From: Pseudomonas sp. GL-B-19
GTDB taxonomy: Bacteria > Pseudomonadota > Gammaproteobacteria > Pseudomonadales > Pseudomonadaceae
Direction of reading: 5' to 3'
Length of the DNA stretch: 64,000 nt
NCBI RefSeq assembly: GCF_019956415.1
Contig: NZ_JAHBDK010000021.1
Coordinates: 59,824-123,823 of the forward strand
Both the position numbers and the translations under genes were made by a program. Within the stretch, counting starts at the first letter, position 1. The number at the start of each line of letters is the position of its first letter. Shown piece after piece: positions 58,115 to 64,000 of this stretch. The notes beneath the pieces are model-generated. The model ran no database searches. It was given only the letters and a program-made list of their open reading frames with translations, and was not told the DNA's origin.

Positions 58115-59395
58115 ATGTCGGTCGATCCGCAACAATTCCTGCGCGAACTGTTCGCCACAGCCATCGACGCCGCCCATCCGCAGCAAGTCCTCGAAGCCTA
58201 TTTGCCCAAAGATCGCAGCGGTCGGGTGATCGTCATCGGCGCCGGCAAAGCCGCAGCCGCCATGGCTCAGGTGGTCGAGCGTTGCTGGCAGGGTGAAGTG
58301 AGCGGGTTGGTGGTGACGCGTTACGGTCACGGCGCCCCGTGCGAAAAAATCGAAGTGGTCGAAGCGGCCCATCCGGTGCCGGACGCGGCCGGTCAGGCCG
58401 TCGCCAAGCGTGTTTTTGAACTGGTCAGCAACCTGACCGAAGACGACCGCGTGATCTTCCTGCTCTCGGGCGGCGGCTCCGCGTTGCTGGCGCTGCCGGC
58501 GGCGGGAATCACCCTGGCCGACAAGCAATCGATCAACAAAGCGTTGCTCAAATCCGGCGCGACCATCGGCGAGATGAACTGCGTGCGCAAGCACCTCTCG
58601 GCGATCAAGGGCGGCCGCCTGGGCAAAGCCTGCTGGCCGGCCACTGTGTATACCTACGCGATTTCCGATGTGCCGGGCGACCTCGCCACGGTCATCGCCT
58701 CCGGCCCGACCGTGGCCGACCCAAGCACCTGCGCCGAAGCGCTGGCGATCCTCAAGCGCTATGGCATCGAAGTCCCGGCCTCGGTGCGCAACTGGCTGCA
58801 AAGCCCTGAATCGGAGACGGTCAAACCCGGCGATCCGAGCCTCGCACGCAGTCATTTCCAGTTGATCGCCCGTCCACAGCAGTCGCTTGAAGCGGCAGCA
58901 GTGAAGGCGCGGCAGGCCGGTTTCAGCCCGCTGATCCTCGGCGATCTGGAAGGCGAATCCCGTGAAGTGGCCAAGGTTCACGCCGGTATCGCGCGGCAAG
59001 TGGTCCTGCACGGTCAGCCATTGGCGGCGCCGTGCGTGATTCTGTCGGGCGGTGAAACCACGGTGACCGTGCGCGGCAATGGCCGTGGCGGGCGCAATGC
59101 CGAATTCCTGCTGAGTCTGACCGACAGCCTCAAAGGCTTGCCAGGCGTGTATGCGCTGGCCGGTGACACCGATGGCATCGACGGCTCCGAAGACAACGCC
59201 GGCGCAATCATGACCCCGGACAGCTACGCCCGCGCCGCCGCCCTCGGTCTGAGCGCCAGCGATGAACTCGACAACAACAATGGCTACGGCTATTTCGAGG
59301 CGCTAGACGCATTGATCGTCACCGAGCCGACCCGCACCAACGTCAACGACTTCCGCGCCATTCTGATTCTCGAGAGCCCTAAACATGACGCCTGA
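58115..59395 (+). CDS. ttuD: Glycerate 2-kinase (TtuD/MOFRL family; often annotated hydroxypyruvate reductase)
   Basis: Phosphorylates D-glycerate to 2-phosphoglycerate, the expected next step after GlxR. The 426-residue protein has the N-terminal DUF4147-type domain (SGRVIVIGAGKAAAAMAQV, LLSGGGSALLALPAAG, ISDVPGDLATVIASGPT) and the C-terminal MOFRL domain (GGRNAEFLLSLTDSLKG, AGDTDGIDGSEDNAGA). ATG 58115 is preceded by GGGAG; the frame upstream runs only through REP sequence. It overlaps pyk by 11 bp, which couples them. Confidence 0.92.
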   Translation: MSVDPQQFLRELFATAIDAAHPQQVLEAYLPKDRSGRVIVIGAGKAAAAMAQVVERCWQGEVSGLVVTRYGHGAPCEKIEVVEAAHPVPDAAGQAVAKRVFELVSNLTEDDRVIFLLSGGGSALLALPAAGITLADKQSINKALLKSGATIGEMNCVRKHLSAIKGGRLGKACWPATVYTYAISDVPGDLATVIASGPTVADPSTCAEALAILKRYGIEVPASVRNWLQSPESETVKPGDPSLARSHFQLIARPQQSLEAAAVKARQAGFSPLILGDLEGESREVAKVHAGIARQVVLHGQPLAAPCVILSGGETTVTVRGNGRGGRNAEFLLSLTDSLKGLPGVYALAGDTDGIDGSEDNAGAIMTPDSYARAAALGLSASDELDNNNGYGYFEALDALIVTEPTRTNVNDFRAILILESPKHDA

Positions 59396-60800
59396 CAAGA
59401 AGGTTAAAATCCTCGCCACCCTCGGCCCTGCCACTGACGGGATCGACGACATCCGCGAACTGGTACAGGCAGGGGTCAACATTTTCCGCCTGAACTTCAG
59501 CCACGGTGATCACGCCGACCACGCTCAGCGCTACCAGTGGATTCGTGAAGTCGAGCGCCAACTGAATTACCCACTGGGCATTCTGATGGACCTGCAAGGC
59601 CCGAAACTGCGGGTCGGCAAGTTCGCCGAAGGCAAGGTGCAACTGCATCGCGGTCAGGCCTTGCGCCTGGACCTGGACCCGACGCCGGGTGACGAGCGCC
59701 GCGTTAACCTGCCTCACCCGGAAATCATCGCGGCGCTGGAGCCGGGCATGGACCTGCTGCTGGACGACGGCAAGCTGCGTCTGCGCGTGGTCACCAAGTA
59801 CTCCGACGCCATCGACACCACCGTGCTCAACGGCGGTGAACTGTCGGACCGTAAAGGCGTGAACGTGCCGCAAGCGGTGCTGGAACTGAGCCCGCTGACC
59901 GCCAAGGATCGCCGTGATTTGAGCTTCGGTCTGGAGTTGGGTGTGGACTGGGTCGCGTTGTCGTTTGTGCAACGTCCGGAAGATATTCGCGAAGCCCGCG
60001 AACTGATCGGCGACAAAGCGTTTTTGATGGCAAAAATCGAGAAGCCATCGGCGGTGACTCAGCTTCGCGAAATCGCTGAATTGAGCGACGCGATCATGGT
60101 CGCCCGCGGTGACTTGGGCGTGGAAGTGCCCGCCGAAAGCGTCCCGCAGATTCAGAAAAACATCATCAGCATCTGCCGCCAACTCGGCAAACCGGTGGTG
60201 GTGGCGACGCAGATGCTGGAGTCGATGCGTTTTTCTCCGGCCCCGACCCGCGCCGAGGTCACCGACGTGGCCAACGCCGTGGCCGAAGGTGCGGATGCGG
60301 TGATGCTATCGGCCGAAACTGCCTCCGGCGAATACCCGCTGGAAGCCGTGCAGATGATGAGCAAAATCATCCGCCAGGTGGAAAACGGCCCGGACTATCA
60401 GACGCAACTGGACGTGAGCCGGCCGAAAGCCGAAGCGACGGTTTCCGACGCGATCAGCTGTGCGATTCGTCGCATCAGCAATGTGCTGCCGGTGGCGGTG
60501 CTGGTGAACTACAGCGAGTCCGGCACGTCGAGTTTGCGCGCGGCTCGGGAGCGGCCGACGGTGCCGATTCTCAACCTGACTCCAAACCGTCAAACCGCTC
60601 GTCGCCTGACCGTGGCGTGGGGCGTGCACTCGGTGGTCAATGATCGGCTGCGACAAGTGGATGAAGTGTGCTCGACGGCGCTGGAGATTGCCCAGGCCCA
60701 AGGCATGGCCAAGCGTGGCGACACCTTATTGATCACCGCGGGTGTGCCGTTTGGGCAGCCGGGGTCGACTAACTCATTGCGCATTGAGACATTGATTTAG
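59385..60800 (+). CDS. pykF: Pyruvate kinase of the gcl operon
   Basis: Converts phosphoenolpyruvate and ADP to pyruvate and ATP. The 471-residue protein has ILATLGPATDGIDDI at the N-terminus, MDLQGPKLRVGKF, the catalytic MAKIEKPSAVTQLREI (Lys), the MVARGDLGVEVPAE metal segment, and ATQMLESMRFSPAPTRAEVTDVANAV. The ATG 59385 overlaps ttuD by 11 bp. Glycerate-derived 2-phosphoglycerate would need enolase first, which is not in this operon. Confidence 0.95.
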   Translation: MTPDKKVKILATLGPATDGIDDIRELVQAGVNIFRLNFSHGDHADHAQRYQWIREVERQLNYPLGILMDLQGPKLRVGKFAEGKVQLHRGQALRLDLDPTPGDERRVNLPHPEIIAALEPGMDLLLDDGKLRLRVVTKYSDAIDTTVLNGGELSDRKGVNVPQAVLELSPLTAKDRRDLSFGLELGVDWVALSFVQRPEDIREARELIGDKAFLMAKIEKPSAVTQLREIAELSDAIMVARGDLGVEVPAESVPQIQKNIISICRQLGKPVVVATQMLESMRFSPAPTRAEVTDVANAVAEGADAVMLSAETASGEYPLEAVQMMSKIIRQVENGPDYQTQLDVSRPKAEATVSDAISCAIRRISNVLPVAVLVNYSESGTSSLRAARERPTVPILNLTPNRQTARRLTVAWGVHSVVNDRLRQVDEVCSTALEIAQAQGMAKRGDTLLITAGVPFGQPGSTNSLRIETLI

Positions 60801-60816
60801 CGCCTGTACTGGCCCC

Positions 60817-60880
60817 TTCGCTGGCAAGCCAGCTCCTACAGGAATTGCATTGCCTTTGTAGGAGCTGACTTGCCAGCGAT
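60817..60880. repeat. REP doublet between pyk and the urea transporter gene
   Basis: Inverted arms 60817-60840 and 60857-60880 of the GGAGCTGGCTTGCC type, close together. Confidence 0.88.
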
Positions 60881-60916
60881 GCGAGCGACTCGGTCACTTT
60901 GACACACAGAAAAATA

Positions 60917-61831
60917 ATGCCTGCCAATCACTTCAACACCCACTGCCCCGACTGGGCGACTGCCCTGCTCAACGGTTTCAGTCAGATTTTCCTCCAGCGC
61001 CATCCGCTGTGTGGTCTGCTGTGCCTGTTGGCCATTCTGTTTACCGCGCCGGTGCTGCTCGGCGGTGCGCTGCTGGGCGGTGTCGCCGGGTTGCTTACCG
61101 CGCAACGTCGCGGCTATGCCAAGGCCGATCGCCAGGCCGGGCTGTTCAGTTACAACGGGGTTTTGCTCGGCTTGTTGCTGAGTCTGTATTTCCCGTGGTC
61201 CGCCGTGCTGCCGCTGGTGATCATTGCCTGCGGCGGCCTGAGCGCGATGTTCACTCAACAGTGGCTCAAGCGTGCCCGGCTTAGCCAATACCTGCCCGCC
61301 TACACCGCGCCCTTCGTGGCGCTGAGCTGGTTGCTGCTGTGTTTCGCCACACCCTCGACCAAGGCGCATTTGATCGAGATCAACACGCTGAACATGCTCG
61401 CCGCACCACTCAAAGGTCTCGGCCAAGTGATGTTCCTCGGTCATCCGCTGGCCGGTGCGTTGATCGCCGCCGGTTTGCTGATCGCTGATCGTCGCGCATT
61501 CTGCTGGGCGTTGTTGGCGTCTATTGCGGGCATGGGTTGGAGCCTGCTACACCACGACTTCTACACCGGCCTGCTCGGCCTCGGTGGCTATAACGCCGTG
61601 CTCGCCGCCCTCGCCTTCAGCTCGCAGCGCCAGCAGCCATGGCTGCCACTGGTGGGCATTGCACTAGCGCTGCTGCTGACGCCGATGTTTGCCGCTATCG
61701 GTCTGCCCACGCTGACCGCGCCATTCATCCTCGCCTGCTGGCTGACCCGTACGGCTGCTCAAGTGTTCGGCAAAGCGACGGGGGCCAGTGCGCCTTGCGC
61801 TCCTGGGGAGAATCAACCTAGGCTGCGCTGA
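60917..61831 (+). CDS. Urea transporter (UT family)
   Basis: A 304-residue membrane protein with about ten hydrophobic segments. The UT duplicated-half pattern is visible as QAGLFSYNGVLLGLLLSLYFPW in the N-terminal half and HDFYTGLLGLGGYNAVLAALAF in the C-terminal half, the two NxxL-type pore segments. ATG 60917 is chosen; a TTG 18 bases upstream is also in frame, and neither has a clear SD. As the last gene of the gcl operon it may handle urea from allantoin breakdown, which also yields glyoxylate. Confidence 0.88.
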   Translation: MPANHFNTHCPDWATALLNGFSQIFLQRHPLCGLLCLLAILFTAPVLLGGALLGGVAGLLTAQRRGYAKADRQAGLFSYNGVLLGLLLSLYFPWSAVLPLVIIACGGLSAMFTQQWLKRARLSQYLPAYTAPFVALSWLLLCFATPSTKAHLIEINTLNMLAAPLKGLGQVMFLGHPLAGALIAAGLLIADRRAFCWALLASIAGMGWSLLHHDFYTGLLGLGGYNAVLAALAFSSQRQQPWLPLVGIALALLLTPMFAAIGLPTLTAPFILACWLTRTAAQVFGKATGASAPCAPGENQPRLR

Positions 61832-61852
61832 TTCCCGGTTCAGGCGTTTTCC

Positions 61853-62677
61853 ATGGACAGCAGCAAAAATTGGCGTGAAGACCTTTACGTCATGATTTTC
61901 CAAAGCGACACCAAGGCGGGGCGGCGCTTCGACGGCACCCTGCTGTTGATCATTCTCGCCAGCATCATCATCGTGATGCTCGACAGCATCGATTCCATTC
62001 ACCAGAACTACGCCGATGTGCTGGCCTATATCGAGTGGGGTTTCACCTTCGTCTTCGCTGTCGAATACATTCTGCGGTTGTATTGCTCACCCAAGCCGTG
62101 GCGCTACGCGTTCAGCTTCTATGGGCTGGTGGATTTGCTGGCCATCGTGCCCGGCATCCTCGCGCTGTATTACGCCGATGCGCAGTACCTGCTGATCATC
62201 CGGATCATTCGGATGCTGCGGATTTTCCGCGTGCTCAAGCTCAGCCCATACCTCAAGCAAGCCAACTACTTGATGTCGGCGTTGCGCGGCAGCAAACAGA
62301 AAATCGTAGTGTTTCTGGTCAGCGTCAGCACCCTGGTCACGGTGTTCGGCACACTGATGTACGTGATCGAAGGTCCGGAACACGGCTTCACCAGCATTCC
62401 CAAAGGCATCTATTGGGCGATCGTCACGCTGACCACTGTGGGCTTCGGCGACATCGTGCCGAAGACGCCGTTGGGTCAGGTAATTTCGTCGCTGGTGATG
62501 ATCACCGGTTACTCGATCATCGCCGTGCCCACCGGGATTTTCACCGCCGAACTGGCCAACGCCATGCGCGGTGAACAGCTGCAACACGATTGCCCGGTGT
62601 GCAAGAAAAACAGCCACGAACACGGCGCGGCATTTTGCTCGCGATGCGGCAACGCACTGTTTAAGAAACTGGAATAA
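61853..62677 (+). CDS. Voltage-gated-type potassium channel with a C-terminal zinc-ribbon tail
   Basis: A 274-residue six-helix ion channel. The S4-like helix is YLLIIRIIRMLRIFRVLKL with regularly spaced Arg. The selectivity filter TTVGFGD is at residues 194-200. Two CxxC pairs close to the C-terminus, CPVC at 247-250 and CSRC at 262-265, with a His between, look like a zinc ribbon. It is 21 bp downstream of the urea transporter gene and may belong to the same transcript. Confidence 0.88.
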   Translation: MDSSKNWREDLYVMIFQSDTKAGRRFDGTLLLIILASIIIVMLDSIDSIHQNYADVLAYIEWGFTFVFAVEYILRLYCSPKPWRYAFSFYGLVDLLAIVPGILALYYADAQYLLIIRIIRMLRIFRVLKLSPYLKQANYLMSALRGSKQKIVVFLVSVSTLVTVFGTLMYVIEGPEHGFTSIPKGIYWAIVTLTTVGFGDIVPKTPLGQVISSLVMITGYSIIAVPTGIFTAELANAMRGEQLQHDCPVCKKNSHEHGAAFCSRCGNALFKKLE

Positions 62678-62770
62678 GCAAAGAGCTTTTTAATCTTTAA
62701 AGGCCTATGCGCGCGCGGCTATAGTCGCTGGCAAATTGCCTCACTTTTAATTTAGAACAAGGACTGCGCA

Positions 62771-63769
62771 GTGAAAAAACTCTTTGGCGCCTCACTTCTG
62801 GCCGCTGGCCTGGCATTGACCAGCATGGCTCAGGCCGCCCCGACCCTGCTCAACGTTTCCTACGACGTGATGCGCGATTTCTACAAGGACTACAACACTG
62901 CCTTCCAGAAACACTGGCAAGCCGAGCACAACGAAAACATCATCCTGCAGATGTCCTTCGGCGGTTCCAGCAAACAGGCGCGTTCGGTGATCGACGGCCT
63001 GCCGGCTGACGTCATCACCATGAACATGGCCACCGACATCAACGCCCTGGCGGATAACGGCAAATTGGTGCCGGAGAACTGGGTCACGCGCCTGCCGAAC
63101 AACAGCGCACCGTTTACCTCGGCCACGGTATTCATCGTCCGCAAAGGCAACCCGAAAGCCCTGAAAGACTGGCCCGATCTGCTGAAAGACGGCGTTCAGG
63201 TGATCGTGCCGAACCCGAAAACCTCAGGTAATGGTCGCTACACCTACCTGTCGGCCTGGGGCTATGTGCTGAAGAATGGCGGTGATGAGAACAAGGCCAA
63301 AGACTTCGTCGGCAAGCTGTTCAAACAAGCCCCGGTACTGGATACCGGTGGTCGCGCGGCCACCACTACCTTCATGACCAACCAGATCGGCGACGTGCTG
63401 GTGACCTTCGAAAACGAAGCGGAAATGATTGCCCGCGAGTTTGGTCGTGACCAGTTTGAAGTGATCTACCCAAGCGTATCCGCTGAAGCCGAGCCACCGG
63501 TGTCGGTGGTCGACAAAGTGGTCGACAAGAAAGGCACTCGTGCTGCGGCCGAGGAATACTTGAAATACCTGTGGTCGCCGGAAGGTCAGGAGATTGCGGC
63601 GGCAAATTACCTGCGTCCGCGTGATCCGGCGGTATTGGCCAAGTACACGGATCGATTCCCGAAAGTGGATTTTCTGTCGGTAGAGAAGACCTTCGGTGAC
63701 TGGCGCACGGTGCAGAAGACCCACTTCAATGATGGCGGGATCTTTGATCAGATTTACACCGGGCAGTAA
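62771..63769 (+). CDS. sbp: Sulfate-binding protein of the sulfate ABC transporter
   Basis: Periplasmic sulfate receptor. The 332-residue protein has a signal peptide (MKKLFGASLLAAGLALTSMAQAA, cut near 22), and the sulfate-site segments SFGGSSKQARSVIDGLPADVITM, PNPKTSGNGRYTYLSAWGY and the C-terminal PVSVVDKVVDKKGTR. The start is GTG 62771, following AAGGA at 62760-62764. It is usually followed by cysTWA; here a terminator, then a REP with an IS3 element, follow it. Confidence 0.93.
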   Translation: MKKLFGASLLAAGLALTSMAQAAPTLLNVSYDVMRDFYKDYNTAFQKHWQAEHNENIILQMSFGGSSKQARSVIDGLPADVITMNMATDINALADNGKLVPENWVTRLPNNSAPFTSATVFIVRKGNPKALKDWPDLLKDGVQVIVPNPKTSGNGRYTYLSAWGYVLKNGGDENKAKDFVGKLFKQAPVLDTGGRAATTTFMTNQIGDVLVTFENEAEMIAREFGRDQFEVIYPSVSAEAEPPVSVVDKVVDKKGTRAAAEEYLKYLWSPEGQEIAAANYLRPRDPAVLAKYTDRFPKVDFLSVEKTFGDWRTVQKTHFNDGGIFDQIYTGQ

Positions 63770-63784
63770 TTTCTGAGTGCAATG

Positions 63785-63820
63785 AAAAAGGCGAACTGAG
63801 CTGAGCAGGTCGCCTTTTTT
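63785..63820 (+). terminator. Terminator after sbp
   Basis: AAAAAGGCGA pairs with TCGCCTTTTT across a loop, with a T-run. Confidence 0.87.
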
Positions 63821-63860
63821 GTGCCTGAACACAAACCCCCATGTTCACTGAAGACCCCTT

Positions 63861-63873
63861 GTAGGAGTGAGCC
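63861..63873. repeat. Truncated REP unit
   Basis: GTAGGAGTGAGCC followed by TG is the first half of the common REP; the expected CTCGCGAT continuation is missing because of the insertion at about 63874. Confidence 0.75.
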
Positions 63874-64000
63874 TGATCTGGTCCAGTAATTTTGGACATT
63901 GTTTTCGGTTCTCACGCCGCCATCTTTTCTGCCGCTACCGGCGAGTGGTAACCGTTGTAGCTGTGGCGCCTTACATTGTTGTAGCGCGCCACATATCGGT
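63874..64000 (-). mobile_element. End of an IS3-family insertion sequence inserted into a REP
   Basis: The element begins at about 63874 with TGATCTGGTCCAG, a TG-type terminus, and continues beyond position 64000. It interrupts a REP unit. The element contains the C-terminus of an IS3-family OrfB-type transposase on its minus strand. The other end and the target-site duplication are outside the window. Confidence 0.8.
63912..64000 (-). CDS. IS3-family transposase (OrfB type), C-terminal fragment
   Basis: The minus strand encodes the last 28 residues, ending RYNNVRRHSYNGYHSPVAA and then EKMAA, before TGA at 63912-63914. This is the characteristic YN..R.H..L/Y...SP end of the rve integrase domain of IS3-family transposases. 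The rest of the gene lies outside the window, so its state is unknown. Confidence 0.88.
   Translation of the reverse strand, partial: RYVARYNNVRRHSYNGYHSPVAAEKMAA

Overview
The window is a chromosomal segment from a Pseudomonas, most likely the P. fluorescens group. The evidence is the sdhCDAB-sucAB-lpdG-sucCD block divergent from gltA, the glyoxylate carboligase operon ending in a urea transporter gene, the cobO-to-cobS cobalamin operon, and the very high density of Pseudomonas-type REP palindromes (about 15 clusters in 64 kb). No tRNA, rRNA, CRISPR array, prophage or recognisable defence island was seen. Most of the window is core metabolism.

Layout. 1-8.8 kb: a minus-strand cobalamin operon (cobO, cobB, bluB, cbiB, cobD, cobQ, cobU, cobT, cobC, cobS; cobS runs off the left edge) led by an adenosylcobalamin riboswitch. 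9-16 kb: an unrecognised gene, a sorbosone-dehydrogenase-like lipoprotein, two NlpC/P60 lipoproteins, hda, an AI-2E/PerM-family membrane protein and a DUF2066 protein. 16-23 kb: purM-purN-DUF3108, the reverse transsulfuration pair cbs and cystathionine gamma-lyase/synthase, OsmC and pirin proteins. 23-29 kb: htpG, two overlapping hotdog thioesterases, a small helical lipoprotein, MAPEG and DUF599 membrane proteins, brnQ. 29.5-42.5 kb: TCA-cycle genes (sucDC, lpdG, sucBA, sdhBADC on the minus strand; gltA divergent). 43-46 kb: actP with its DUF485 partner and an orphan betaine/choline-binding protein. 46.4-53.3 kb: a GH17 membrane glucosyltransferase-like protein, a periplasmic alpha/beta-hydrolase overlapping mlaA, DUF808, a TetR regulator, and a REP-associated tyrosine transposase (RAYT) between REP doublets. 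53.4-62.7 kb: glcG-like gene divergent from gcl-hyi-glxR-ttuD-pyk-urea transporter, then a Kv-type channel. 62.7-64 kb: sbp, followed by a REP interrupted by the end of an IS3-family element that continues beyond the window.

How the genes work together. The cob operon covers the late, corrin-adenylating and nucleotide-loop half of B12 synthesis, including BluB for the lower ligand, under B12 feedback. The gcl operon converts glyoxylate via tartronate semialdehyde and glycerate to 2-phosphoglycerate; its own pyruvate kinase can act further down, and the urea transporter suggests a link to purine/allantoin breakdown. The sdh/suc/gltA block is transcribed from divergent sigma70-type promoters that can be read in the sequence.

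No clear new biological system was found. The most interesting signals concern repeats and mobile DNA: the RAYT next to the only REPs in the window with its core sequence, a REP doublet translated as the C-terminus of CobB, a roughly 320-bp nested palindromic element after gltA, an IS3 insertion inside a REP, and REP elements in four of the intercistronic gaps of the gcl operon. Two identical 10-bp palindromes in the glcG/gcl intergenic region look like regulator operators.
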